From NCBI GenBank assembly GCA_910575545.1, contig CAJTFH010000011.1:1-64000 (forward strand): DNA of 64,000 nt. The letters are read 5' to 3'. A program made the position numbers and the translations under genes. Position 1 is the stretch's first letter; each line of letters starts with the position of its first letter. The DNA comes from Bacteroidales bacterium (GTDB lineage Bacteria > Bacteroidota > Bacteroidia > Bacteroidales > Muribaculaceae). Shown here piece by piece: positions 25,179 through 34,106 of this stretch. The notes beneath the pieces were generated by a model. It ran no database searches. It was not told the DNA's origin and saw only the letters and a list, made by a program, of their open reading frames with translations.

Positions 25179-28100
25179 ATGGCAGAGCTTTATCAAATGG
25201 TGTCGGAGAACCCGGAATCAACCATCGTTGCCGAATTTGAGCCGGGCTATCGCAGTTCAGCTCAATATCAAAGCGAAGCCGAGATGGAGGCTGACTTTAT
25301 ACGTCAGCTTGAACGTCAGGCATACGAGCGCGTAAATATCACAAGCGAGGCCGACCTTATAGCCAATCTACGCCGACAGATTGAACGGCTCAACGATATA
25401 CAGTTTACCGACAACGAATGGAAAGCCTTCTTTGCCGAACATATCGGTAACCCCAACCACGGCATTGTGGAGAAGACCCGCACCATTCAGGAGGACAATC
25501 GCAAAACAATTGTCCGCGAGGATGGCTCGACGACCAACATCACCATTATTGATAAAGCGAACATCCACAACAATCACCTGCAAGTCATTAACCAATATGT
25601 TCCTGAGGGTGGTGCTTATGAGAACCGCTACGATGTTACGATTCTCGTAAACGGTCTGCCGCTCGTCCACGTGGAATTGAAACGTCGCGGCGTGAGCATC
25701 AAAGATGCGTTCAATCAAATTAACCGCTATCAGCGCGATTCGTTTTGGGCAGGGTGTGGACTCTACGAGTTCGTGCAGATATTCATTATCTCCAACGGCA
25801 CAATAACAAAGTATTACAGCAACTCCACCCGCGATGCCCACATCAAGGAACAGACTAAAGGTAAAGGCAAAGGGAAGAAGCAGACATCAAATTCATTTGA
25901 GTTTACCTCCTACTGGGCTCGTCTCGACAACGAGCCGATATATGATCTTGTGGACTTCACGCAGACCTTCCTTGCCAAGCATACTCTGCTGAATGTGCTG
26001 ACCAAGTATTGCATCTTCACTTCGGAGGAAATACTGATGGTGATGCGTCCTTATCAGATAGCCGCAACAGAGAAGATATTGCAACGCCTGAATGTATCGA
26101 CCAACGCCCGTACATGGGGTAAACACGAGGGAGGCGGCTATATATGGCATACCACCGGTTCGGGCAAGACGCTGACTTCGTTCAAGACAGCACGGTTGGC
26201 ATCGCGTCTGCCCGACGTTGATAAAGTATTCTTTGTAGTTGACCGCAAAGACCTCGACTATCAGACCATGAAAGAATATGACCGCTTCGAGAAAGGTGCG
26301 GCCAACTCTAATGGCTCCACGGCAGTGCTTACCAAGCAGATAAACGATGATAACGCCCGAATAATCATCACCACCATTCAGAAACTGACAAACTTTATTG
26401 CTCGTAATCCGCAGCATAAAGTCTACGGGCAGCATGTGGTATTGATATTCGACGAATGCCACCGCTCGCAGTTCGGCGACATGCACAAAGCCATCGTCAA
26501 GAAATTTAAGAAATACCACATGTTCGGCTTCACCGGCACACCGATATTCCCTCAAAACGCCGGAAGCATAAAGAATGTGGAGTTTACCACCACCGAGGGT
26601 GCGTTTGGCGATCAACTGCACAGCTATACCATAGTTGATGCAATCCGCGACGGTAATGTACTACCTTTCAAGGTAGACTATATCCGCACCATGCGCGAGG
26701 AAGACGAGATAGCCAATGAACAGGTTAACAACATCGACCGCGAGCGGGCATTGCAAGCGCCGGAGCGAATAGCAAAGGTAAGCAGCTACATTCTGGAACA
26801 CTTTGCACAGAAAACCCGCCGCGACTCTCGACATTACGACTTCTCGAAACTGGTCAATATCGGCGAAGTAGCCACCGCCCGTGACCGCTCAAAAATCAAG
26901 GAGATTAAAGCCAAAACAAGGATGCAAGGCTTCAACGCCATCTTCGCAGTGTCCTCTATACCCTTTGTCAAGCTCTATTACACCGAGCTTAAAAAGCAGA
27001 TGGCGCAGTTGCAACCCGACAAGCGGCTGAAGATAGCAACGATTTTCAGCTATGCTCCCAATGTGGACGTTGACGATGAAACGCCCGAAGACACCGAAGG
27101 TCTCGACCAGAACAGCCGCGACTTCCTCGAAGCCTGCATCAAGGATTATAACGAGATGTTCGGCACGAGCTACGACACGAGCGCCGACAAATTTCAGAAC
27201 TACTATAAAGACCTGTCGCTCCGCGTCAAGAACCGCGAAATAGACCTGCTGATAGTGGTCAACATGTTTCTTACCGGATTTGATGCCACAACTCTCAACA
27301 CACTGTGGGTTGACAAAAATCTGCGTTACCACGGCTTGCTACAGGCCTACTCACGCACTAACCGAATACTCAACTCCATAAAAAGTCACGGCAACATTGT
27401 CTGCTTCCGCAATCTTGAAAAAGCCACAAACGATTGTCTCCAGTTGTTCGGCAACAAAGATGCCGGAGGACTTATACTTCTGAAAACATTTGACGATTAT
27501 TATAACGGCTATGATGATGCCGATGGCACACATCATACAGGTTGGGCCGAACTAATCAAGGAACTTCTCGAAAAGTTTCCACTGTCGGGCGACCCTCGCG
27601 GACTGCACATCGTTGGCGAGAAAACCGAAAAGGAATTTATAAAACTTTTTGGCACGATACTACGCGCCCTGAATATATTACAAACATTCGATGAGTTTGA
27701 GGGCAACGAGATAATCGACCTTAACGGGGATTTCCTTGATTATCGCGGCTTCTACAACGAGATGCACGAGAAATACCGCCCGAAAGGTGGCGATGCCGTC
27801 AACATCAACGATGACCTCGTATTTGAGATGGAGCTGATGAAGACGGTAGAAATCAACATCGACTACATCCTGTTCCTTGTAGGTCAACTCACCGGCGACG
27901 AAAATAACGACCGCGAAATTATCATCAAAGTAATGAAAAGCGTCGAGGCTACGCCCGACCTGCGCAACAAGGAGGAACTCATCCGCGAGTTCATCAACCG
28001 CCATACACCGGAGATTGATGTTCATGACCAATGGCACGAGTATGTCAAAGAAACCCAACGAAAGGAAATAGAGAATATCATCTCAGAGGAAAATCTCAGA

Positions 28101-28322
28101 CGTGACAAAGCACTCGCATTTGTCGGTCAGGCTTTCCGCGACGGCGAAGTGCGCGATGGAGGCACCGCAATCGCCGACATTCTTCCCCCGATGGGTCTGT
28201 TCGGTAACGCCGGAGCAAAGCGAGCAGAAAAGAAAAAGAATGTGCTGCAACGTATCAAAGACTTCTTCGACCGCTTCTTCGACATTTCCGGCGGCAATTT
28301 CTTCAATCCTGACGAGAAATAA
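25179..28322 (+). CDS. hsdR: Type I restriction endonuclease subunit HsdR (second system)
   Basis: This 1,047-residue restriction and translocation subunit has, in its N-terminal nuclease domain, YDVTILVNGLPLVHVELKRR (PD-(D/E)xK type). Walker A GSGKT starts at residue 327 and the DECH box at 425; helicase motifs such as TGFDATTLNTLWVDK and QAYSRTNR follow. The C-terminal region is long and charged. The gene is complete and five bases downstream of hsdS. Unless the methyltransferase is functional in both hsdS states, active HsdR would be dangerous, so switching hsdS probably turns cleavage and methylation on and off together or retargets them. Confidence 0.95.
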   Translation: MAELYQMVSENPESTIVAEFEPGYRSSAQYQSEAEMEADFIRQLERQAYERVNITSEADLIANLRRQIERLNDIQFTDNEWKAFFAEHIGNPNHGIVEKTRTIQEDNRKTIVREDGSTTNITIIDKANIHNNHLQVINQYVPEGGAYENRYDVTILVNGLPLVHVELKRRGVSIKDAFNQINRYQRDSFWAGCGLYEFVQIFIISNGTITKYYSNSTRDAHIKEQTKGKGKGKKQTSNSFEFTSYWARLDNEPIYDLVDFTQTFLAKHTLLNVLTKYCIFTSEEILMVMRPYQIAATEKILQRLNVSTNARTWGKHEGGGYIWHTTGSGKTLTSFKTARLASRLPDVDKVFFVVDRKDLDYQTMKEYDRFEKGAANSNGSTAVLTKQINDDNARIIITTIQKLTNFIARNPQHKVYGQHVVLIFDECHRSQFGDMHKAIVKKFKKYHMFGFTGTPIFPQNAGSIKNVEFTTTEGAFGDQLHSYTIVDAIRDGNVLPFKVDYIRTMREEDEIANEQVNNIDRERALQAPERIAKVSSYILEHFAQKTRRDSRHYDFSKLVNIGEVATARDRSKIKEIKAKTRMQGFNAIFAVSSIPFVKLYYTELKKQMAQLQPDKRLKIATIFSYAPNVDVDDETPEDTEGLDQNSRDFLEACIKDYNEMFGTSYDTSADKFQNYYKDLSLRVKNREIDLLIVVNMFLTGFDATTLNTLWVDKNLRYHGLLQAYSRTNRILNSIKSHGNIVCFRNLEKATNDCLQLFGNKDAGGLILLKTFDDYYNGYDDADGTHHTGWAELIKELLEKFPLSGDPRGLHIVGEKTEKEFIKLFGTILRALNILQTFDEFEGNEIIDLNGDFLDYRGFYNEMHEKYRPKGGDAVNINDDLVFEMELMKTVEINIDYILFLVGQLTGDENNDREIIIKVMKSVEATPDLRNKEELIREFINRHTPEIDVHDQWHEYVKETQRKEIENIISEENLRRDKALAFVGQAFRDGEVRDGGTAIADILPPMGLFGNAGAKRAEKKKNVLQRIKDFFDRFFDISGGNFFNPDEK

Positions 28323-28337
28323 AAATATTTTACCATT

Positions 28338-29255
28338 ATGATTCAATCGTTTCAAAAATATCTTTACCCCTTCCTCAGTCTCATGGGAGACGGTAAAGTA
28401 CGAGACATCTCACAAGTCAGTGATGATCTCGGAAAAACCATGAATTTAACCGATGAAGAGCTTGCAGAAACATACGAAATAAGTGGTCAAAACCGTCACC
28501 GTGGTCGTTGCGGGTGGGCTCGCACTTGGTTTCTCAAAGCAGGTGTGCTCGAATCTCCTAAACGAGGACATTTCGTAATTTCAAAATCAGGCAAAGATCT
28601 TTTAGAATCTGGCGTTACAGAAATCACGCAAAAGTTTCTGATAGACCATTACCCAAGTTTCGCTGCATTTGCCAAAACCAAGAAGAAAGACAAGCATGAA
28701 ACTAATCCTGATGAACCGCTTGACACCTCTGACCCGATAAATCAAATGGAGGATGCCTTTGCGCAACTGAACAATAAACTTATTGATGACTTATTACAGT
28801 ACATAAGCGAACAAGACCCTAAGTTTTTCGAGAAACTTGTAGTTGATTTGCTTGTTGCAATGGGATATGGTGGTGACTTTGAAGATGCAGCAAAAGTTAC
28901 CCAGTTTTCTAATGATGGCGGAATTGATGGTATAATTAAGGAGGACGCTCTCGGCCTTGATAAAGTATATCTTCAAGCTAAACGATGGAAAGAAACCAAT
29001 ATTGTAGGAGCACCGGATATTCATAAATTTATGGGGGCACTTATGTCAATTGGAGCTTCCAAGGGTGTATATATCACTACGTCAAGTTTCTCAAAAGCCG
29101 CAATTGATGTTGTTGCATCCAACAAAAGCCTAAAACTCGTGCTAATCGACGGCAAACAACTTGCCAAATATATGATAAAGTATAATATAGGTGTAATATC
29201 GCAGCACTCATACACCATAAAACGTGTAGACACCGGTTATTTTGAAGGGGAGTAA
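28338..29255 (+). CDS. Mrr-like restriction endonuclease
   Basis: This 305-residue protein has an N-terminal winged-helix Mrr_N domain (FLSLMGDGKVRDISQVSDDL, then RCGWARTWFLKAGVLESPKR) and a C-terminal Mrr catalytic domain: FEKLVVDLLVAMGYGG, NDGGIDG with D197, and YLQAKRW with Q213 and K215, the typical QxK form of the PD-(D/E)xK site. Mrr enzymes cut DNA carrying methylated or otherwise modified bases. It lies 15 bases after hsdR and is likely co-transcribed, so one operon can attack both unmodified and modified foreign DNA. Confidence 0.9.
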   Translation: MIQSFQKYLYPFLSLMGDGKVRDISQVSDDLGKTMNLTDEELAETYEISGQNRHRGRCGWARTWFLKAGVLESPKRGHFVISKSGKDLLESGVTEITQKFLIDHYPSFAAFAKTKKKDKHETNPDEPLDTSDPINQMEDAFAQLNNKLIDDLLQYISEQDPKFFEKLVVDLLVAMGYGGDFEDAAKVTQFSNDGGIDGIIKEDALGLDKVYLQAKRWKETNIVGAPDIHKFMGALMSIGASKGVYITTSSFSKAAIDVVASNKSLKLVLIDGKQLAKYMIKYNIGVISQHSYTIKRVDTGYFEGE

Positions 29256-29260
29256 CTGAT

Positions 29261-30361
29261 ATGTCCGAATTTGACGAGTACATAGTCCACGGGGAACCGG
29301 GGCAGAAGGAGAAGGCGGATGCTTGGCAGACGGCAATCGGTCTTCAGGATGTGGATGGGCTGAAGGTTTCGACCTATCTGCTTGACACAGCGCGTCAAAA
29401 TATAGAGGGTGACATTACCATTGATGAGGCTCGCGACCGTATCAAGGTTTATTATGAGACCAAGTCAGGACATGATGCTGTGGATGAGGAGGGAGACAAG
29501 ACTTCCGTCAACATTGCAAAGATTCTCAGTGAACCGTCATTTGCATTTTCTTTAGTTGGGCTTACATCTATTCATCGGCGTATCTTTGAAGGTGTATTTA
29601 AGTTTGCCGGACAGCTGCGAAAGGTCGAACTCAGTAAAAAGGAATGGGTGCTTGGAGGAAATGCCTCGGTGAGTTATCAACCGGCGATTGACTTACGTGA
29701 AGCTATCGAATATGACATATCACGTGAGAAAGAGTTTGATTATTCAAATCGTCCAATGACGGAGGTTATCAAGCACCTGTCTCAGTTTGTCGCAGACCTG
29801 TGGCAGATCCATCCTTTCCGTGAGGGAAATACTCGCACAACTGCGGTATTTCTAATAAAGTATCTCCGCTCGATGGGTATTCCGGCAACCAACGATATGT
29901 TCAAAGAACATTCATGGTATTTCCGCAATGCTCTCGTAAGAGCGTCTTATAAAGGGTTAAATATCGCGCCTACGACTGAGTTTGTGGAACGATTCCTACG
30001 CAATGTGATTCTCGGCGAAAAGAATGAACTCCGCAACCGTGATATGCTTGTCGGAGCATCCCTTCCTGCTCCTGCAATTCAAAGTGTAACCGAAGATAGC
30101 CCAAAGAGCAATATTTGCACTTTAGGCTGCACTTTGGAGGAAACAGCCATACTCCGCTGTATCGAATCCAATCCCAAGATGACCCAGAATGAAATGGCTT
30201 TGACAATTCGTAAATCAGAGCGCACAGTCAAGACCATTACGTCAGCCCTCGTCGAGAAAGGAATCATTGTGCGTCGCAACGGTCGTCGTAACGGCTGGTG
30301 GGAAATCCTCACTAAAGAAATTATTGGATCATTTTCGCCCAACTTAACAACTGAATCATGA
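29261..30361 (+). CDS. Fic family protein with N-terminal VbhA-like antitoxin domain
   Basis: This 366-residue protein has, at residues 1-65, a VbhA-like inhibitory domain (KADAWQTAIGLQD, then ARQNIEGD with E49 at the inhibitory position). The Fic core holds the complete catalytic motif HPFREGNTR starting at H184, the signature of AMP-transferases that modify target proteins using ATP. The C-terminus (residues about 285-350) is a winged helix (KMTQNEMALTIRKSERTVKT). Inhibitor and enzyme are in one chain, so it is probably held inactive until triggered. It follows the mrr gene after five bases, with GGGGAG as ribosome-binding site. Confidence 0.9.
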   Translation: MSEFDEYIVHGEPGQKEKADAWQTAIGLQDVDGLKVSTYLLDTARQNIEGDITIDEARDRIKVYYETKSGHDAVDEEGDKTSVNIAKILSEPSFAFSLVGLTSIHRRIFEGVFKFAGQLRKVELSKKEWVLGGNASVSYQPAIDLREAIEYDISREKEFDYSNRPMTEVIKHLSQFVADLWQIHPFREGNTRTTAVFLIKYLRSMGIPATNDMFKEHSWYFRNALVRASYKGLNIAPTTEFVERFLRNVILGEKNELRNRDMLVGASLPAPAIQSVTEDSPKSNICTLGCTLEETAILRCIESNPKMTQNEMALTIRKSERTVKTITSALVEKGIIVRRNGRRNGWWEILTKEIIGSFSPNLTTES

Positions 30362-30443
30362 CACTACCGATAAATTTTAAGACTGTCTTTCATTCCTCGT
30401 CCGTATCCCCTGCTATTAAGGAGAAGAATGTATCTCGCGGGCG

Positions 30444-30695
30444 TTGCTCAATGGTAACGAAAATGAAAATGACCCTGTAAATGACCCTGCAAAAGGAGAA
30501 GAGACTCTTGAAAAGAATCTTCATTCAATATATAATATAATTAAAGGTAATCCTTCAGCGACTTACTCTGACATTGCTAATCAATTAAATAAACCAATCG
30601 CTACAGTAAAAAGCAATCTTCAAAAATTGAAAGAGTTTGGCATTATCAAAAGAGAGGGAGCTGACAAAACCGGCAGATGGATAATTCTGAAATAA
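30444..30695 (+). pseudogene. Winged-helix C-terminal fragment, AlbA/ATP-binding protein type
   Basis: From 30444 (TTG) a frame of 83 codons encodes NENENDPVNDP followed by a winged helix (NPSATYSDIANQLNKPIATV, then LQKLKEFGIIKREGADKTGRW). Runs of NDPV before a winged helix are typical of the C-terminal end of AlbA_2-domain ATP-binding proteins. There is no room for the N-terminal domain, since a stop codon lies just upstream, so this is probably a remnant. A small stand-alone regulator is the alternative. Confidence 0.5.
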
Positions 30696-30742
30696 CCTCT
30701 GTTTTTGAACGGTATCAAGTAACTTTGTCGGCATAGTAACAG

Positions 30743-33481
30743 ATGAATCTCGAAAATCATATCATAATAATCAATGGGGTGGACAAGACATATCAGGTTG
30801 ATTCCATCCGACTTGACGGTTATAAATACGCCATCAAATTTCAGAATACTGATAAAATCTATTCTTACTCAAGAGACAATATCTTATGGCTGACAAATCC
30901 GACCTCAATAGATTTTGAGAACTGTCATGTCTTTGCAAAGGGCAAAAAGGAGAAAAATATTCAGGCAATTCATTTGTTTGCAAACAATGCCGTAAGATAT
31001 TATGCTATAACTTATAGTAAAGGTTTTGTCAAACATTACTCAGGAAGCGAGGTTGACATTCGTCGTTCATGTTTGACCGGTGAGGCAATAAACGTGTTTG
31101 ATTATCTTAAACAATGTGCGGGAATAAATACTCTTGGGATTAATGTGGAGGATGAATCGTCAGAAGGAATATTATCATCGGTTTATGCCCGAATTGATTT
31201 TGTTGATGAATCAACCGTTGCATCCCGTTATATTAACCCCAATCAGGGTATAAAACGTTTTAATCTTGAAACTCCATTATTCCCTTTTGGCTGCAACTCA
31301 AGTCAGATGCGAGCAGTGAATATAGCTCTAACCAATCAGATAAGTGTTATCCAAGGACCTCCGGGTACAGGTAAGACTCAGACTATCCTCAACATTATCG
31401 CGAACCTATTGAAAGATAAGAAATCTGTTTTAGTGGTTTCCAATAATAACTCTGCGACAGAGAATGTATTGGAAAAGCTCTCTAAAAACGGGCTTGATTT
31501 TCTGGTTGCCTCATTAGGCAAAAAAGAGAATAAAGAAGCTTTTATTGCGAATCAACCGCCTTTGAATCAGGATCTCCCTACGTGGCATAAGACCTCTATA
31601 GAGACGAACCGTGCACACCGGGAAGTCAAGGACAGCGTAGAGAAAGTCGAAGAAATTTTTACCCTGCAAGAAAGACTGGCAGTGTGCCGTCAGGAATTGG
31701 CCGAGATAGACATCGAAATGTCTCATTATAAGGAGGAGCAACCGGATAAATTCAGCAATAAAGAAGTCAAGACATCCTCATCCAAAATTCTCAAAATATT
31801 AGGCCGAATAAAGAGTTTTTCAATAAAATATCAGCATGACTCAAAAGATTTCGTGCAACGATTCAAACGTCTTTGGAGTAAATTCAGTCTTGAATTACGC
31901 CTTAGGTTATCCTTTGACATAAAGGAGGAATTGACACCGGATTCAATGCCCCGGATCATATCACTGCTTGATTGGCTATTCTATATCCGTAGAGTCCATG
32001 AGCTTAAATCTGAGATTGAAAATTTAGAAACCCAACTGTCGCAACTTAATGCCGAGGCCTTAATGAAGTCTCTGACTGAAAGTTCAATGGCAATTCTTAA
32101 AGCGTCTTTAGCCCGACGATATAAATCGGAACGACCAATTATAGATTCAGTTGCGGAATTATTCAACAAAGGGGAATCTGTATTAGCCAATTATCCTATT
32201 ATTCTTAGTACCACATTCTCGTCCAAGAACTGCTTCAATAGTGACACACTCTTTGACTATGTTATTATGGACGAGGCATCACAGGTTTCGGTCGAAACCG
32301 GTCTGTTGGCCTTAACATGCGCAAAAAATGCAGTTATTGTGGGAGATACTATGCAACTGCCTAACGTCATTACCGAAGATGACAGAGTAAAATTGGATGA
32401 GATTAGGAAATTAACAAATATACCCGATTCATACGATGCCGCCAATCACAGCTTCTTAAGTTCAGTATTGGCTACAATTCCAAACGTTCCGGAGACACTG
32501 CTTCGTGAACATTACCGTTGTCATCCCGACATAATCAACTTTTGCAACCAAAAGTTTTATGGCGGAAATCTGCTCATCATGACAAAGCGGAACGATGCCG
32601 AAAAACATCTGTTAGTCCTCGCGACCGCTCCCGGACAGCATTGCAGAGGACACTATAACCAACGTGAAATCGACGCTGTAAAAATCGAGTTAATGACGTT
32701 GCTTGATAATTTTGAGAATATGGGTATTATCGCTCCATATAATAGTCAGGTTAATCAATTTCGTTCTCAGATTCCCGAAATAGAGGTCGCTACGGTACAT
32801 AAATATCAGGGACGTGAGAAAGACACCATCATTATGAGCGTTACCGATGATTCTATTACCGAATTTACTGATAATGCCAATCTTTTGAATGTTGCAGTGT
32901 CACGGGCAAAAAATAAATTTTGCCTTGTCGTTTCCGGAAACCCTCAGGAACTGAATGGCAACATCCATGATTTAATCAATTACATTAAATATCAGCAAGG
33001 TGTTGTTATACAGAGCAATCTTCGTTCTATCTTTGATTATCTTTTCTCTCAAATTCATGCGTATAACCGCAATAACGGACCCGTATCCGAATACGATTCG
33101 GAGAATTTGACTTTTGATTTGATTGAAAAAATCCGAGTAAGTTATCCTCATCTGTCCCACATCAAGGCTCTTTGCCATTATCCTGTGCGATATCTCATAA
33201 ACGACACACAGGGCTTGTCGGAACGGGAGAGAAGATATGCGCTGCATCCGGCAACGCATATCGACTTCTTGATTATCAATCGAGTTACAAAAGAGCCTCT
33301 TCTTGCGATTGAGACAGACGGTTATAGTTTCCATAATGAAAAGACCGAACAGTTTCAAAGAGACCGCATGAAAGACAAAATCCTTGAATTATATGGTCTT
33401 CCACTACTGCGCCTTTCAACAGTCGGATATGGCGAGGAATCCAAGATTGTCGATGCGCTTAATAAACGGGTAAAATTATAA
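30743..33481 (+). CDS. Superfamily 1 helicase fused to a DUF2726-type nuclease domain
   Basis: This 912-residue protein has Walker A GPPGTGKT from G205, DEAS from D510 and later SF1 motifs (REHYRCHPDIINFC, VATVHKYQGRE, LLNVAVSRAKN), as in Upf1/Dna2-like helicases. A coiled-coil insertion lies at residues about 290-430. The C-terminal 130 residues contain HIDFLII with D841 and LAIETDGYSFH with E857, resembling VSR/DUF2726 endonucleases. Helicase-nuclease fusions of this kind appear in several anti-phage systems. The reading frame is intact, with a TAACTTTG box at 30720-30727 just upstream. Confidence 0.85.
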   Translation: MNLENHIIIINGVDKTYQVDSIRLDGYKYAIKFQNTDKIYSYSRDNILWLTNPTSIDFENCHVFAKGKKEKNIQAIHLFANNAVRYYAITYSKGFVKHYSGSEVDIRRSCLTGEAINVFDYLKQCAGINTLGINVEDESSEGILSSVYARIDFVDESTVASRYINPNQGIKRFNLETPLFPFGCNSSQMRAVNIALTNQISVIQGPPGTGKTQTILNIIANLLKDKKSVLVVSNNNSATENVLEKLSKNGLDFLVASLGKKENKEAFIANQPPLNQDLPTWHKTSIETNRAHREVKDSVEKVEEIFTLQERLAVCRQELAEIDIEMSHYKEEQPDKFSNKEVKTSSSKILKILGRIKSFSIKYQHDSKDFVQRFKRLWSKFSLELRLRLSFDIKEELTPDSMPRIISLLDWLFYIRRVHELKSEIENLETQLSQLNAEALMKSLTESSMAILKASLARRYKSERPIIDSVAELFNKGESVLANYPIILSTTFSSKNCFNSDTLFDYVIMDEASQVSVETGLLALTCAKNAVIVGDTMQLPNVITEDDRVKLDEIRKLTNIPDSYDAANHSFLSSVLATIPNVPETLLREHYRCHPDIINFCNQKFYGGNLLIMTKRNDAEKHLLVLATAPGQHCRGHYNQREIDAVKIELMTLLDNFENMGIIAPYNSQVNQFRSQIPEIEVATVHKYQGREKDTIIMSVTDDSITEFTDNANLLNVAVSRAKNKFCLVVSGNPQELNGNIHDLINYIKYQQGVVIQSNLRSIFDYLFSQIHAYNRNNGPVSEYDSENLTFDLIEKIRVSYPHLSHIKALCHYPVRYLINDTQGLSERERRYALHPATHIDFLIINRVTKEPLLAIETDGYSFHNEKTEQFQRDRMKDKILELYGLPLLRLSTVGYGEESKIVDALNKRVKL

Positions 33482-33667
33482 CTTTGTTGGCAGTGTAACA
33501 CTGTATTTAGGTCATAGGTCAGAGTGATGAGTTTCTATTACCCGCAATTGTTAATCGCTCAATATATCATATAATAAATATTTTTATTATCTTTACGGTA
33601 TTAAAAAATAGATTGAGTGTGGCAAAGTCATCCGTTTAGACACTTTGCACTTCTTAAAATACAGGCA

Positions 33668-33988
33668 ATGGCAAAGAACACTATGGGTACTAAATTGCCC
33701 CGGAAACTGGAGCAGAAAATGGCTCTTATGGGCGAGCAGATTAAGCTCGCTCGGCTGCGTCGCAATCTCTCTATTGCGCAGGTTGCAGAACGTGCGACCT
33801 GTTCGCCTCTCACTGTGAACCGCATCGAGAAAGGCTCTCCTACGGTTTCAATCGGAATCTATGCCCGTGTTCTTTATGCTCTGCAACTTGATGACGATCT
33901 TCTTTTGATTGCCAAGGAGGATACCCTCGGACGCAATCTGCAAGATTTAAGTCTGAAACATCGCCAACGGGCGTCAAAGAAGTTATAG
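33668..33988 (+). CDS. XRE-family HTH regulator next to Fic-like gene
   Basis: This HipB-like regulator of about 106 residues starts at MAKNTMGTKLPRKLEQKMAL. Its HTH core is ARLRRNLSIAQVAERATCSP and TVNRIEKGSPTVSIGIYARV. An in-frame GTG upstream (33617) is less likely. It precedes the Fic-like gene by 118 bases, and the space between them contains the inverted-repeat array at 34011-34092. It is the best candidate for the repressor that binds that array, though the winged-helix domain of the Fic-like protein is another. Confidence 0.82.
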   Translation: MAKNTMGTKLPRKLEQKMALMGEQIKLARLRRNLSIAQVAERATCSPLTVNRIEKGSPTVSIGIYARVLYALQLDDDLLLIAKEDTLGRNLQDLSLKHRQRASKKL

Positions 33989-34010
33989 TTCATAGACACT
34001 ATGAATATAT

Positions 34011-34092
34011 CGGCTCAAATCAAGTGCTAATATGACAAAAATCGGCTCAAATTGAGCCGATTTTCCAATAAATTTTAGTAATTTTGAGCCGA
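34011..34092. promoter_or_regulatory. Operator array of GGCTCAAA inverted repeats
   Basis: A 27-bp palindrome with a one-base centre spans 34040-34066 (arms ATCGGCTCAA and TTGAGCCGAT, extended by A/T). Single half-sites lie on both sides: ATCGGCTCAAAT from 34011 and TTTTGAGCCGAT at 34082-34093. All four half-sites share CGGCTCAAA or its complement. The array ends 14 bases before the ATG of the Fic-like gene. Its density points to cooperative repressor binding. The central palindrome followed by TTTTCC might also act as a weak terminator for the HTH gene. Confidence 0.75.
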
Positions 34093-34106
34093 TAAAATTT
34101 TCGTAC

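Noticed and set aside
23008-28355. Minus-strand frames of 90-242 codons across the second hsd operon
   Set aside because: They are antisense shadows of hsdM and hsdR with no domain similarity.
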